A DNA stretch of 64,000 bases from a candidate division WOR-1 bacterium RIFOXYB2_FULL_45_9 (GCA_001771575.1 MEUD01000001.1:1365277-1429276); one strand, 5' to 3'; shown: positions 33,776 through 43,222, counted from the stretch's first letter. The notes: generated by a model not told the origin, from the letters alone. Made by a program: numbers and translations.

Positions 33776-34714
33776 ATGTTTGAAGCTATCGCCGATATCG
33801 TTGTTTATAGTTTGTTAAGAATGGCGCCGGGGACCCCGCTGGCCGACAGCTTGAATTTTTTTATTTACGATATCCTGAAGATCTCCGCGATGATGTTTTT
33901 GGTAATAAGTTTCATCGCCTTTTTGCGGAGCTATCTCTCGCCGGCCAGGATCAAACAGCTTCTTTCCCAAAAAAGTTTCGGTATTGGCTATTTGGCCGCC
34001 GCTCTTTTTGGGGCGGTCTCGCCGTTTTGCTCCTGTTCTTCCATTCCGCTTTTTATCGGGTTCATTGAATCGGGGATCCCGCTGGGAGTGGCGTTCGCTT
34101 TCCTGATAACCTCGCCGCTGGTCAACGAAGTTCTTTTTGTCCTGATGCTGGGGACCTTTGGTCTGAAAACTGCTTTGTTATACGCCGGTTTTGGCGTGCT
34201 GCTGGGGGTAATTGGCGGTGTGGTCCTTGAACGGCTTGGATTGGAGAAGGACCTGATCGGGTTCGATTCCAAACCGCTGGAGTTAGCGCTTCCTAAAACT
34301 ATATTGGAAAAAATTAAATATGCTTTGACCGAGGCCCGTGAAACATTTTATTGGATCTTTCCCTATCTTTTGGCCGGGGTGGCGATCGGCGCGGCGATCC
34401 ATGGTTTTATTCCGACCGACTGGATTGTGCGGCATATCAATTCCCGTTCGGTTCTGGCGATCCCGATCGCGGTCGTCTTAGGGGTGCCGATGTACGCCGG
34501 CTGTTCGACCCTGGTCCCGATCGTTTTCGCCTTTACCCAAAAGGGGATCGCCATCGGCACCGCCATGGCCTTTATGATGGCGGTCTCTGGCCTCTCCCTG
34601 CCGGAAGCGATCCTGCTCAAGAGGGTCATGCGCCTGCGGCTATTGCTGGTCTTTTTTGGCGTGGTGGCGATCGGCATAGTCGGGGTCGGTTATTTATTTA
34701 ACTTGCTCTATTAG
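33776..34714 (+). CDS. Permease of the UPF0718/DUF318 (ArsP_1) family
   Basis: 312 residues with about eight predicted membrane helices. The family hallmark SPFCSCSSIPLFIGF is at about residues 82-96, and a second GCSTLVPIVFAF-like motif is near 245. Members are predicted two-cysteine-motif transporters linked to arsenic or organoarsenical efflux and to other thiol-reactive compounds; the substrate here is unknown. GGGAGG lies about 6 nt before the ATG. The perfect inverted repeat upstream suggests repression. The downstream kinase gene runs the other way. Confidence 0.88.
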   Translation: MFEAIADIVVYSLLRMAPGTPLADSLNFFIYDILKISAMMFLVISFIAFLRSYLSPARIKQLLSQKSFGIGYLAAALFGAVSPFCSCSSIPLFIGFIESGIPLGVAFAFLITSPLVNEVLFVLMLGTFGLKTALLYAGFGVLLGVIGGVVLERLGLEKDLIGFDSKPLELALPKTILEKIKYALTEARETFYWIFPYLLAGVAIGAAIHGFIPTDWIVRHINSRSVLAIPIAVVLGVPMYAGCSTLVPIVFAFTQKGIAIGTAMAFMMAVSGLSLPEAILLKRVMRLRLLLVFFGVVAIGIVGVGYLFNLLY

Positions 34715-35568
34715 CCCCTGATAGCCGGGGGAAAAATGCTGGACATCCGGTTGATCGCGGTCAGAAAATCAAGGGCGCTTGCGAAAGGGGTCCTTGCCGT
34801 GATCGCTCCGTTAACGACCTCCCTGACCAGTGCTTTGGCCGGATGAGAAGGGAGTTGTTCCAGTATCTTATTGATGATCCCGGCCAGCATCAACAGGTCG
34901 ACCTGGATTTTTTGATTTCTTTTATCTTCAGATTCAAACTTGATCGAACAGATCCCAAAATCAACCACTTTAACGTCGCCGTTCAGATCGATCATGAAAT
35001 TGTTGGGATTAAAATCGTTGTGGGTGATCCCGGCCGCGTGCAGATTGTGGGCGATCCTTAACATGGCGTCGATCAGATAGTTCGCTTCGGCGCGGGTCAG
35101 GTCCTTTGTCTTGATCAGGTCAGACAATGTGCATCCGGGGATGAACTCCAGCACTATGTATGGGTTTTCTCCCTCGCGCGCGCCAAGCAGTTTCACCGTA
35201 TTTGGGCTGGCCAGTTTTTTTAGCGCTTCGGTTTCCAGCTCTATCAAATGCTCAAAGAGCTCGTTTCCTGTTTTAATGATGACCAGGTAACCCTCTTTGA
35301 GAGGCTTAGCGGCAAAAACGGTCGAGAGGGTCCCCTCGTAGATAGGGACCGCGAAATATTTATTATCAAAAATTCGGCTTTCAGAGTTATTAGCCGAAAA
35401 TTTCCTGGCCAATTCGTCCCTTAAAGGGATAAACACCTTCTCCGCCCTAATTGCCAGAGTCTCCCACGGTTTGCCGGACGATCTTAGGTGGGCCAGTGAT
35501 AAAACCAGCGCCGATTTGGTCGCGCGGTAAAGCTTGGTTGGTAAACCGATCTTGCTAACCATGAACAT
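34711..35568 (-). CDS. Small protein kinase-like protein
   Basis: 285 residues. After about 75 basic N-terminal residues comes a compact kinase fold: a VFAAKP strand in place of a clear Gly-loop, beta-3 Lys in VIIKTG, alpha-C Glu in ELETEALKKL, catalytic loop HNDFNPNNF and DFG in VVDFG. All residues needed for phosphotransfer appear present, with HND for HRD as in RIO-like and antibiotic-kinase-like groups. I choose ATG 35568; 35562 is also possible. The long frame to 36078 is antisense to the regulator gene. It is divergent from the DtxR-like regulator. The substrate is unknown. Confidence 0.78.
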   Translation of the reverse strand: MFMVSKIGLPTKLYRATKSALVLSLAHLRSSGKPWETLAIRAEKVFIPLRDELARKFSANNSESRIFDNKYFAVPIYEGTLSTVFAAKPLKEGYLVIIKTGNELFEHLIELETEALKKLASPNTVKLLGAREGENPYIVLEFIPGCTLSDLIKTKDLTRAEANYLIDAMLRIAHNLHAAGITHNDFNPNNFMIDLNGDVKVVDFGICSIKFESEDKRNQKIQVDLLMLAGIINKILEQLPSHPAKALVREVVNGAITARTPFASALDFLTAINRMSSIFPPAIRG

Positions 35569-35583
35569 ATATCGATAAAATCG

Positions 35584-35662
35584 GCGAATAATTTCAGCCC
35601 AAACATATTGAACAAAACAAAAAAGATACTTGCATTTTTTAGGGAGAGAGTTTATTATTCGC
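35584..35662. promoter_or_regulatory. Spaced inverted repeat between kinase and DtxR-like genes
   Basis: GCGAATAAT at 35584-35592 is repeated in inverted form as ATTATTCGC at 35654-35662. The second copy overlaps the -10 box of the regulator gene. This layout fits an autorepressed, possibly looping operator that also serves the divergent kinase gene. Confidence 0.5.
35630..35658 (+). promoter_or_regulatory. Promoter of the DtxR-like regulator gene
   Basis: TTGCAT at 35630-35635, a 17-bp spacer and TATTAT at 35653-35658. The start site would be near 35665 and AGGAGG follows at 35687-35692, 8 nt before the ATG: a conventional leader. Confidence 0.7.
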
Positions 35663-35700
35663 ATAGATAATTCGGGATCCCTAAATAGGAGGTTGGTCAT

Positions 35701-36180
35701 ATGAAAAAGCTGTCGGCGAACATGGAGAATTATTTGGAAACCATTCTCACTCTCGAGAACGAAAACGGTGGAGCCAGGATCAAGGACATAGCCGCCCGCC
35801 TCGGCATTAAAATGCCGAGCGTCACGGAAGCGCTGGCCAAACTTAAAGCGGCCAAACTCATTTCGCATGAAAAATACGGGACCGTGTCGCTCAATAAAAA
35901 AGGGCGCGAACTCGCGACCGAGATCGCCGAGCGGAACCAGTCCATTATGGGCTTTCTCCATAATGTTCTTAAGGTTGACGAACAGACTGCCCGCGAAGAT
36001 GCCGCGCGGGTTGGCTTTGGGTTCAGCCAGCAAACGCTGGAAAAAATGAGAATGCAAGCCGGTTCCCACCGGGTCCACCGGACAATGGAGAGCGAGGAGA
36101 TGAAAGTCCCGGTCGAGGTTATCGACAGCTCAAAACAGAAAGCTGGTCTCGGACGGTTTTTTGGGATATTCAAAAATTAA
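35701..36180 (+). CDS. DtxR/MntR-like transcriptional regulator lacking usual metal ligands
   Basis: 159 residues. The winged helix at about 1-65 (NMENYLETILTLE, IAARLGIKMPSVTEALAKLKAAKLISHEKYGTVSL split over helix and wing) and the dimerisation helices at about 70-130 follow the DtxR pattern. The metal-site motif, normally like EDACRxEH, reads EDAARVGF, and the earlier His/Glu ligands near the HRxxE segment read NQSIM. I see no replacement site. There is no SH3-like third domain; the tail is short and basic. DNA binding is likely, metal sensing is doubtful. Confidence 0.82.
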   Translation: MKKLSANMENYLETILTLENENGGARIKDIAARLGIKMPSVTEALAKLKAAKLISHEKYGTVSLNKKGRELATEIAERNQSIMGFLHNVLKVDEQTAREDAARVGFGFSQQTLEKMRMQAGSHRVHRTMESEEMKVPVEVIDSSKQKAGLGRFFGIFKN

Positions 36181-36199
36181 GTAGTGGAATTAAAAAAAA

Positions 36200-36237
36200 G
36201 GAAACCTGCGGCAATATCGCCGCGGGTTCCTTTTTTA
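36200..36237. terminator. Intrinsic terminator shared by DtxR-like gene and pckG
   Basis: GGAAACCTGCGGC and GCCGCGGGTTCC form a strong stem (one bulged A, one G-U pair) with a short AATATC-type loop, followed on the + strand by TTTTTT and preceded by a run of A that gives T on the other strand. It can stop transcripts from both convergent genes. Confidence 0.88.
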
Positions 36238-38010
36238 TTTAAGTCTTTTCTTCAACCCGGCTAATTCATGACGTAATTCTTTCGGTAGTTTCTTGCCGAA
36301 GGAGGCGAAGAATTCATCTAAACTGTCAGCTTCTTCTACCCAATCCTTCTCGTTTATGTTGAGCAGTTTGTGCATGTTTTCCCTGGGGATCCGCAGACCG
36401 GTCATGTCAATATCGTTTTCGTGAGGGATATAACCGATCGGGGTCTTTTCGGCGTCGATCTCGTTGCGGCAGCGGCTAATGATCCACTCCAGGACCCGCA
36501 GGTTTTCCCCAAAACCCGGCCAGAGGAAATGGCCGCTTTCATCTTTTCGGAACCAATTGACGTGGAAGATCTTCGGTGGTGAGGACATTTTTCCCCCCAT
36601 GGCCAGCCAGTGCCGGAAGTAGTCGTTCATGTTATAGCCGCAGAAGGGGAGCATTGCCATCGGATCGCGCCTGACCTCCCCGATCTTACCGACCTGGGCC
36701 GCGGTCCGCTCGGAAGCCATGGTTGCGCCGACAAAAACCCCGTGCTGCCAGTTGAAAGATTCGTAGACCAGCGGCGCCAGCCTGGCTCGGCGTCCGCCAA
36801 AAATTATCGCCGAGATCGGGACCCCGTGATGGTGTTCCAGTCGGTTGGTGATCGAGGAAACGTTTTTGATCGGAACGGTGAAGCGGGCGTTAGGGTGTGC
36901 CCCCAGGATCGGTTCACGGTTTTCATCAATTTGTCCCGGCCGCCATTTGTCACCCTGCCAGTCCCAGCCGTCAGTCGGGATCGGGCCGTCACCCCCCTCC
37001 CACCAGACGGTCTTATCTTTGCGCAATAAAACATTGGTATAGATCGTGTTCTTTTGGATAGCAGTCATTAAATTGGGATTGGTTTTTGTGTTTGTTCCCG
37101 GCGCGACGCCAAAAAGACCATATTCCGGGTTGACCGCCCAAAGCCGCCCATCGGTATCGATCCTCATCCAGGCGATATCATCCCCAACGGTCCAGATCCG
37201 ATACCCTTTGCGCCTGATCCCTTGAGGGGGGATAAGCATGGCCAGATTGGTCTTGCCGCAAGCGCTGGGGAAGGCGGCTGCGATGTAGTCGATCCGGCCG
37301 GTCGGATCTTCGATCCCCATGATCAGCATATGTTCGGCCATCCAACCTTCTTTTTCTCCTAAATAACTGCCGATCCTAAGAGAGAGGCATTTTTTCCCCA
37401 ACAGGACGTTCCCCCCGTAACCGGAGCCGACGCTCCAAATGGTGTTGTCCTGCGGAAAGTGAAGGATCAGTCTCTTATTGATGTCCAGCTCCGCTTTGCC
37501 GTGCAGACAGCGGGTGAAATCACCGTTGGTCTTTTCCAGGAACGAGAGGACTGCTTTTCCCATCCGGGTCATGATCCGCATGTTCAAGACAACATAAATG
37601 CTATCGGTCAATTCAATCCCGATCTTGCTAAACGGGGAGCCGACCGGCCCCATGGAAAAGGGGACGACATACATGGTCCGACCGCGCATCGATCCCTTAA
37701 AGTATTCAGCCGCCTTTTTGTAGGCATCTTTTGGCGGCATCCAGTTGTTGGTCGGGCCAGCCTCTTCTTTGGTCGGGGTGCAAATAAAGGTCAAATGTTC
37801 AGTCCGGGCGACGTCGTTCTTGGCGGTCCGGTGATAAAAACAGCCGGGGAGCTTTTTCTGGTTAAGTTTGATCATTTCGCCGGCCCTGGCCGCTTCTTTT
37901 TCCAACCGTTCTTTCTCGGCCTCTGAACCGTCTATCCAAACAATCCGGTCCGGCTTGCAGAGTTCGGCGCATTCTTTGACCCATTTGGCTAAAATCTTAT
38001 GCTTTGTCAT
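36235..38010 (-). CDS. pckG: Phosphoenolpyruvate carboxykinase (GTP)
   Basis: PckG converts oxaloacetate and GTP to PEP, or the reverse. 591 residues match the GTP-type enzyme. The P-loop is FPSACGKTNLAML at about residue 265, followed by GDDIAWM and NPEYGLFGVAPGT; the oxaloacetate-site region reads YGGNVLLGKKCLSLRI. The ATG at 38010 lies 9 nt after a TATAAT box with no Shine-Dalgarno. With mdh and fumarase it joins the C4-acid branch to gluconeogenesis or anaplerosis. It is divergent from tig and ends at the shared terminator. Confidence 0.96.
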   Translation of the reverse strand: MTKHKILAKWVKECAELCKPDRIVWIDGSEAEKERLEKEAARAGEMIKLNQKKLPGCFYHRTAKNDVARTEHLTFICTPTKEEAGPTNNWMPPKDAYKKAAEYFKGSMRGRTMYVVPFSMGPVGSPFSKIGIELTDSIYVVLNMRIMTRMGKAVLSFLEKTNGDFTRCLHGKAELDINKRLILHFPQDNTIWSVGSGYGGNVLLGKKCLSLRIGSYLGEKEGWMAEHMLIMGIEDPTGRIDYIAAAFPSACGKTNLAMLIPPQGIRRKGYRIWTVGDDIAWMRIDTDGRLWAVNPEYGLFGVAPGTNTKTNPNLMTAIQKNTIYTNVLLRKDKTVWWEGGDGPIPTDGWDWQGDKWRPGQIDENREPILGAHPNARFTVPIKNVSSITNRLEHHHGVPISAIIFGGRRARLAPLVYESFNWQHGVFVGATMASERTAAQVGKIGEVRRDPMAMLPFCGYNMNDYFRHWLAMGGKMSSPPKIFHVNWFRKDESGHFLWPGFGENLRVLEWIISRCRNEIDAEKTPIGYIPHENDIDMTGLRIPRENMHKLLNINEKDWVEEADSLDEFFASFGKKLPKELRHELAGLKKRLK

Positions 38011-38019
38011 AGTTTTGGT

Positions 38020-38025
38020 ATTATA
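38020..38025 (-). promoter_or_regulatory. -10 box of pckG (leaderless type)
   Basis: On the minus strand TATAAT ends 9 nt before the pckG ATG and no Shine-Dalgarno is present. Confidence 0.55.
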
Positions 38026-38045
38026 TCATATGAAACCGCGTCGGA

Positions 38046-38075
38046 TTGCAATTTTCTGGCAATTTGTAGTATAAT
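38046..38075 (+). promoter_or_regulatory. Promoter of tig (leaderless type)
   Basis: TTGCAA at 38046-38051, an 18-bp spacer and TATAAT at 38070-38075, 9 nt before the tig ATG. No Shine-Dalgarno lies in the gap. Confidence 0.65.
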
Positions 38076-38084
38076 TAAGCGGTT

Positions 38085-39119
38085 ATGAAAATAAATTCCA
38101 ATAATCGTTCTGGAAACAAGGTTACGATCGAAGCCGAAACAGAGTACTCTAATTTTACCGCCGCGGTTGAAAAAGCCTATATTGAGGTAGGGCGCGAAGT
38201 TAAAATTCAAGGCTTTCGTCCCGGAAAAGCTCCCCGTAACCTGGTTGAACAGGCGGTCAGCCGCCAAACTGTTGAACAACAAGCGGCACAAGACCTGATC
38301 GGCGACCTTTATCCCAAGATCATAAACGAAGCCAAGCTCGAACCGGTCGACTATCCAAACGTGGAGATCAAACAGCTGGAGAGCGGCAAACCCTTTGTTT
38401 TTAAAATAACTGTTGATGTTTATCCCGAAGTTAAGCTCGGCAAGTACCAGGGACTGAAAGTTGAAAAAAAGTCGGCCGCCGTGACGGAAGAGGAGATCCT
38501 GGCTTTGCTGGGGCGTCTTCAAGAGCGGTTCTCAATTACTAACGCCGAAGGAAAAAAAGAGCTTTTGTCGCTGGACGATGAATTTGCCAAGAAAGTCAGT
38601 AGTTTTGGGACTTTAGCCGAACTTAAGGAAGAAGTTAAAACTACTATGTTAAAGGATAAAGAGGCTGAAGCGGAAGCCGATCTGCGCAATAAATTGGTCG
38701 CTGAAGCGATCGCCAAGGTTGAAGTCGAACTTCCCGCAGGGATGATCGAGCGGGAAATCGATATTATGCTGGATGAACTGGCCGGGTCCCTCGCCCAGAG
38801 CGGATTGACGGTCGAAGACTATTTGCGCGGTACCAAAAAAGAGATGGAAAACCTCCGGCAGGAGATGCGAAAAGCGGCCGAAGGGAGAGTAAAAGGGAAG
38901 GTCGTTTTAAAAGCGATCGCCGAAAAAGAGGAAATCAAGGTCACCGATGATGACATAAAAAAAGAGCTTACGCAGATCTCGGCCGAGACCGGCCAGCCGC
39001 TCGACCATCTGGAAAAGAACTTTAACGAGAGCGCTCGCCGGGGTTACATGGAAGAGTACTTGATGAGACAAAAGGCCCTTGATTATTTGGTTGCTAAAGC
39101 CGAGATCAAATCCGCTTAA
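38085..39119 (+). CDS. tig: Trigger factor without the PPIase domain
   Basis: 344 residues against about 430 usual. The ribosome-binding domain is present (about 1-110), with the signature GFRPGKAPRNLVEQ. The sequence then goes from VTEEEILALLGRLQERF straight to LLSLDDEFAKKVSSFG, which in normal trigger factors comes after the FKBP-type PPIase domain. That domain, about 90 residues, is missing as a clean block. The C-terminal chaperone helices are complete to the end. The protein should still bind ribosomes and nascent chains but not isomerise prolines. It leads tig-clpP-lon. Confidence 0.93.
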   Translation: MKINSNNRSGNKVTIEAETEYSNFTAAVEKAYIEVGREVKIQGFRPGKAPRNLVEQAVSRQTVEQQAAQDLIGDLYPKIINEAKLEPVDYPNVEIKQLESGKPFVFKITVDVYPEVKLGKYQGLKVEKKSAAVTEEEILALLGRLQERFSITNAEGKKELLSLDDEFAKKVSSFGTLAELKEEVKTTMLKDKEAEAEADLRNKLVAEAIAKVEVELPAGMIEREIDIMLDELAGSLAQSGLTVEDYLRGTKKEMENLRQEMRKAAEGRVKGKVVLKAIAEKEEIKVTDDDIKKELTQISAETGQPLDHLEKNFNESARRGYMEEYLMRQKALDYLVAKAEIKSA

Positions 39120-39142
39120 AGAAGTAAAGGAGAGGAGTAGTT

Positions 39143-39748
39143 ATGCGAAATCGCGCGCAATTAATTCCCATGGTCGTGGAACAGTCGCCAAAAGGGGAGC
39201 GGGCATATGATATTTATTCCCGTCTGCTGAAGGACCGGATCGTTTTTATCGGCGGACCGATCGATGACGACATCGCCAACATCATAATCGCCCAGCTTTT
39301 GTTCCTCGCGGCCGAAGACGCCAATAAAGACGTCAACATTTATATTAATTCCCCGGGTGGCGTCGTAACCGCGGGCCTCGCCATCTACGACACGATCAAT
39401 TTTCTCAAATGCCCGGTCTCGACCATCTGCATCGGCCAGGCGGCCTCCATGGGGGCTCTGCTGTTAAGTTCCGGATCAAAAGGGAAGCGCTTCGCTCTCC
39501 CCAACGCCCGGATCATGATCCACCAGCCGCTTGGCGGCGCCCAGGGGCAGGCGACCGATATTGAGATCCAGACCCAGGAGCTCTTAAGGATCAAAAGATT
39601 GCTTAACGAGATCCTGGCCAAAAATACCGGACAGCCGCTTTCCAAGATCGAAAAAGAGACCGACCGCGACTATTACATGGGAGCGGATGAGTCGGTCAAA
39701 TACGGCCTAATCGATGAGGTCATAGTTTCGGCAAAACTAAAAAAGTAA
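39143..39748 (+). CDS. clpP: ATP-dependent Clp protease proteolytic subunit
   Basis: ClpP forms the tetradecameric serine-protease chamber fed by ClpX or ClpA/C. The 201-residue protein has catalytic Ser102 in [11 protein letters not shown], His127 in IMIHQPLGG and the Asp in [17 protein letters not shown] lies before the ATG. clpX, often next in this order after tig-clpP, is replaced here by lon, whose ATG overlaps the clpP stop (TAATG). Confidence 0.97.
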   Translation: MRNRAQLIPMVVEQSPKGERAYDIYSRLLKDRIVFIGGPIDDDIANIIIAQLLFLAAEDANKDVNIYINSPGGVVTAGLAIYDTINFLKCPVSTICIGQAASMGALLLSSGSKGKRFALPNARIMIHQPLGGAQGQATDIEIQTQELLRIKRLLNEILAKNTGQPLSKIEKETDRDYYMGADESVKYGLIDEVIVSAKLKK

Positions 39749-42177
39749 TGCCCGATCACAAACAGGACAAGTCCAAACTTTCCGACTGGGGGGAAGAGCT
39801 TCCTCTTATTCCCCTGCGGAACATGGTCGTCTTCCCGCAGATGATCGTCCCCCTTTTTATCGGCCGGAGCAAATCTGTTAAAGCGCTGGAAGAGACCCTG
39901 GCCAAAGAAAAGATCGTGGTCTTTACTTCCCAGAAGAACGAAGAAGTTGAAGAACCGGGGCCCAAGGACCTTTGTTCAATCGGGACACTTTCCGAAATCG
40001 TGCAGATGCTCTCGCTTCCCGACGGCACTACCAAGGTTTTGGTCGAAGGGATCTGCCGGGTCAAGATCGAGAAATATATTTCCGAGGCCCCTTATTTTAG
40101 AGCGGCGATCTCCCGTCTGCCCGAGTCCGAAGAGGTCAGCGCCGAGGCCGAGGTCCTGGTTCGCGGCGTCATCAAACAATTCGAGGAATACGTTAAGCTC
40201 AACCGCCGGATCCCGCCGGAGACCCTGATGTCGATCGTCAATGTCGACAATCCCGGACGGCTGGCCGACCTTATTTCTTCCTACCTTTCCCTCAAAGTCG
40301 ACGAGAAACAGGCGATCCTGGAAGCGTTGACCGCTGAAAAACGATTGAAAAAACTGGCCGAGATCCTGACCAAGGAAATTGAGGTGCTGGGGGTCGAGAA
40401 GAAACTTCAGGGGAAGGTCAGAAAGCAGATCGAAAAGGTCCAGAAAGAGTACTACCTGAAGGAAAAATTACGGGCGATCCAGGAAGAATTGGGAGAAGAA
40501 GAGGGAGAGTCGGAACCGGAGATCGCCGAGTACAAAAAAAAGATCGCCGACGCAAAACTCCCCCCGGTCGTCAAGGAAAAAGCGCAAAAGGAGCTGGAGC
40601 GACTTGGCCAAATGCCGCCGATGGCCGCCGAATCGTCGGTCATCAGGACATATTTGGACTGGATCGTCGAACTCCCCTGGAAGAAGAAGACCAAGACAAA
40701 ACTCGATATCGGCGAGGTTGAGCGGATCCTCAATGAAGAGCATTTTGGATTGGAAAAGGTCAAAGAGCGGATCCTGGAATATTTTGCCGTTCTGCAATTG
40801 ACCGGTAAAATGGGTGGGACGATCCTTTGTCTCGTCGGTCCGCCGGGAGTAGGGAAGACCTCGGTCGCCAGATCGATCGCTTCGGCCATGGGGCGCAAAT
40901 TTACCCGGGTGGCCCTGGGAGGGGTCCGGGACGAGGCCGAGGTCCGCGGCCACCGCCGGACCTATGTCGGTTCCATGCCGGGACGGATAATCCAGTCGAT
41001 CCATAAAGCCGGCGTCAGCAACCCGGTTTTCTTGCTTGACGAGATCGATAAACTGGGGACCGATTATCGCGGCGACCCGGCCGCCGCTTTGCTGGAAGTT
41101 CTTGACCCGGAGATGAACAAAGAGTTCTCCGACCATTATCTGGAGCTGGAATTCGACCTGTCCGATGTGTTTTTTATCACCACTGCCAACACTCGCGAGC
41201 CGGTTCCGCGTCCCCTGCAGGACAGGATGGAGATCATCGAAATGTCCGGTTATACCGAAGAAGAAAAGCTGGGGATCGCCAAGGGGTACCTGATCCCGCG
41301 CGAAATGGAAAAACACGGGCTGAAGAAAGAGCAGGTTGAGCTCAAAGAAGAGGCTTTGCTGACCATTGTCCGAGAATACACCAGAGAAGCGGGGGTTAGG
41401 AACCTGGAGCGGGAGATCGGGACGGTCCTGCGCAAGATCGCGACCAAGATCGTCAAAGAAAAAAACACCGAAAAATTCGTCGTGACCAAGGCGGCGCTTC
41501 AAGATTATTTGGGCGCGATCCGCTATCACTATGGTTTGGCCGAAGAGGCCGACCAGGTTGGGACCGCGACCGGACTGGTTTGGACGGAAGTTGGCGGAGA
41601 TATTACGCCGGTCGAGGTGACCACCATGACCGGACGGGGAGCGCTGACCTTAACCGGCCAGCTGGGGGATGTAATGCAGGAGTCGGCCAAAGCGGCCATT
41701 AGCTACGTCCGCTCAAAGGCAAAAATCCTTGGGCTGGACGAGAACTTTTATCGAAAAATTGATATTCATATCCATGTTCCCGAAGGGGCTGTCCCCAAGG
41801 ACGGACCTTCCGCCGGCATTACTATCGCTACCGCCCTTGTTTCAGCCTTGACCGGGATCCCCGTCCGCAAAGACGTGGCGATGACCGGCGAAGTGACCCT
41901 CCGGGGAAAGGTTTTGCCGATCGGCGGCCTCAAAGAAAAACTGCTTGGCGCTCGACGCGCTGGAATAAAGAGTGTTATAATCCCCAAGGAAAATAAAACC
42001 GACCTGGATGAGATCAAAAAAGAGATCCCGTCCGACATGATGGTCGTCTTGGTCAAAGAGATGGAAGAAGTGATTGATATTGCTTTGACCTCTAAGATCA
42101 AACCCAGGACGAAAGAGGCGGAAGTTAAGCCCTATCGATATTTACCCGGCGACCAGCCGCCGCAGTTGTACGCTTAA
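39748..42177 (+). CDS. lon: ATP-dependent protease Lon
   Basis: Lon degrades misfolded and regulatory proteins. 809 residues: N-terminal substrate domain ([14 protein letters not shown], about 15-210), coiled-coil region, AAA+ domain with Walker [12 protein letters not shown] at about 365, Walker B FLLDEIDK, and the Ser-Lys protease domain with catalytic Ser in KDGPSAGI at about 688 and Lys about 42 residues later (GGLKEKLL). Length and all motifs are normal. It follows clpP by a one-base overlap. Confidence 0.97.
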   Translation: MPDHKQDKSKLSDWGEELPLIPLRNMVVFPQMIVPLFIGRSKSVKALEETLAKEKIVVFTSQKNEEVEEPGPKDLCSIGTLSEIVQMLSLPDGTTKVLVEGICRVKIEKYISEAPYFRAAISRLPESEEVSAEAEVLVRGVIKQFEEYVKLNRRIPPETLMSIVNVDNPGRLADLISSYLSLKVDEKQAILEALTAEKRLKKLAEILTKEIEVLGVEKKLQGKVRKQIEKVQKEYYLKEKLRAIQEELGEEEGESEPEIAEYKKKIADAKLPPVVKEKAQKELERLGQMPPMAAESSVIRTYLDWIVELPWKKKTKTKLDIGEVERILNEEHFGLEKVKERILEYFAVLQLTGKMGGTILCLVGPPGVGKTSVARSIASAMGRKFTRVALGGVRDEAEVRGHRRTYVGSMPGRIIQSIHKAGVSNPVFLLDEIDKLGTDYRGDPAAALLEVLDPEMNKEFSDHYLELEFDLSDVFFITTANTREPVPRPLQDRMEIIEMSGYTEEEKLGIAKGYLIPREMEKHGLKKEQVELKEEALLTIVREYTREAGVRNLEREIGTVLRKIATKIVKEKNTEKFVVTKAALQDYLGAIRYHYGLAEEADQVGTATGLVWTEVGGDITPVEVTTMTGRGALTLTGQLGDVMQESAKAAISYVRSKAKILGLDENFYRKIDIHIHVPEGAVPKDGPSAGITIATALVSALTGIPVRKDVAMTGEVTLRGKVLPIGGLKEKLLGARRAGIKSVIIPKENKTDLDEIKKEIPSDMMVVLVKEMEEVIDIALTSKIKPRTKEAEVKPYRYLPGDQPPQLYA

Positions 42178-42188
42178 GGAGGAAAACA

Positions 42189-43127
42189 ATGTTAAATAGA
42201 ACAAAGAACATCCCTTTTCTTCAGTTGTTATTTGTCGTCTTGTCTTTGGCCATTTTCTTGAACGGTTGCGGCGAGCGTAATGAGGCCAGTTCTTATTATT
42301 ACAGTCCCAGCTTCACGGTCGATGGGGGAGTCGTCTTTATTTACGGCCTGCAGAGCGTTAATAAAAACTTTTTAGGCTCGCAGCTTAGTTCAAGCTATAC
42401 CGAAACGGTCAAGACCATGGATACCTCCGGAGCGACCGAGACATTTATTTTCGACACCACCGGAGATGTTCCGTATTCCATGTCCTGCTCGCCGGTCGCT
42501 GCGATCAAATACGTTGCTTACATGGGTGACCTGCGCAACAGTACGTTCGGCAAGATCGGGATCCGCAACATCAAGCCGAGCAACCAGACCGGGCTGACTC
42601 GCGCGGAAATGGTGTTTGACGACGCCAGCCGGATCCGCTCGTTCGATTGGTCGGCGGACGGGAACAAACTTGTTTTTTGCAATGATACCGGGTTGGTTAC
42701 CCGCAACTGGAACGACTACACTGGAGCGACCGATACCGCGGTCGTCGCCCAGACCGGGGTCGAATTCGTGACCTGGAAGTACGGCAACCGGATCGCTTTT
42801 GTCTACACCGATGGGACCGGACGGCACCTCTCCGTTATCAACTCCGATGGGACCGGACGGGTCGATCTTCCGGCCGCGGCGATGCTGGACAAACCGCAGG
42901 TCTCGCCGATCGCGACCAACGAGGTTTACGGGATCGCCGGTGGGAGCTACTGCGTGATCAACCTTAATGATGCCAGCCCGGCAACCGCGGAGATCATGAC
43001 AAAGTTCAGAGGGGAACTTCCCAGGATCGCGCCGAACGGGAGCATGGTAGTTTACGGCAAAACCGGTCAGCAAAGCGGGGTCTATTCGCTTAATCTGTCG
43101 ACTAAAGTTGAATCTACTATTAAATAG
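42189..43127 (+). CDS. TolB/WD40-like beta-propeller lipoprotein
   Basis: 312 residues. A lipoprotein signal (about 1-27) ends in the lipobox LNGC. The mature part has repeats of the TolB kind (IRSFDWSADGNKLVFC, VEFVTWKYGNRIAFVYTDG, RIAPNGSMVVYG) about 40 residues apart, consistent with a six-bladed propeller. AGGAGG lies directly before the ATG, 12 bp after the lon stop. Function is unknown; such propellers usually bind partners at the membrane. Confidence 0.75.
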   Translation: MLNRTKNIPFLQLLFVVLSLAIFLNGCGERNEASSYYYSPSFTVDGGVVFIYGLQSVNKNFLGSQLSSSYTETVKTMDTSGATETFIFDTTGDVPYSMSCSPVAAIKYVAYMGDLRNSTFGKIGIRNIKPSNQTGLTRAEMVFDDASRIRSFDWSADGNKLVFCNDTGLVTRNWNDYTGATDTAVVAQTGVEFVTWKYGNRIAFVYTDGTGRHLSVINSDGTGRVDLPAAAMLDKPQVSPIATNEVYGIAGGSYCVINLNDASPATAEIMTKFRGELPRIAPNGSMVVYGKTGQQSGVYSLNLSTKVESTIK

Positions 43128-43196
43128 GCTATCTATTAGATCTATACGAATAGGGTGTTTCTGACCTTTTGGTAATATTTTTGGGATGTTACCGCA

Positions 43197-43222
43197 ATAA
43201 CCTTCTAAAATAACCTTCTAAA
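43197..43222. repeat. 13-bp tandem repeat in the 184-bp gap after the propeller gene
   Basis: ATAACCTTCTAAA occurs twice without a spacer. The rest of the gap (43128-43311) is A+T-rich, with a weak GGTAA/TTACC hairpin at about 43171-43193 and a GATAAT box at 43298-43303, 8 nt before the kinase ATG. No RNA gene is apparent. Confidence 0.7.

Noticed and set aside
35569-36078. N-terminal extension of the small kinase across the DtxR-like gene
   Set aside because: The extension is the antisense of a well-supported regulator gene and crosses its promoter; the kinase has ATG starts at 35568 and 35562.
38085-39119. Possible frameshift in tig because of its short length
   Set aside because: No second fragment exists in another frame, and both flanking domains align in one continuous frame, so the lost PPIase domain is a real deletion.
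40468-41529. 353-codon open frame on the minus strand opposite lon
   Set aside because: It mirrors the lon coding sequence, has low-complexity Phe/Leu/Asp composition and no family motif; lon has every expected motif on the other strand.
43160-43222. Tandem ATAACCTTCTAAA units as a CRISPR array or iteron origin
   Set aside because: Only two 13-bp units without spacers, and no cas or replication genes nearby.
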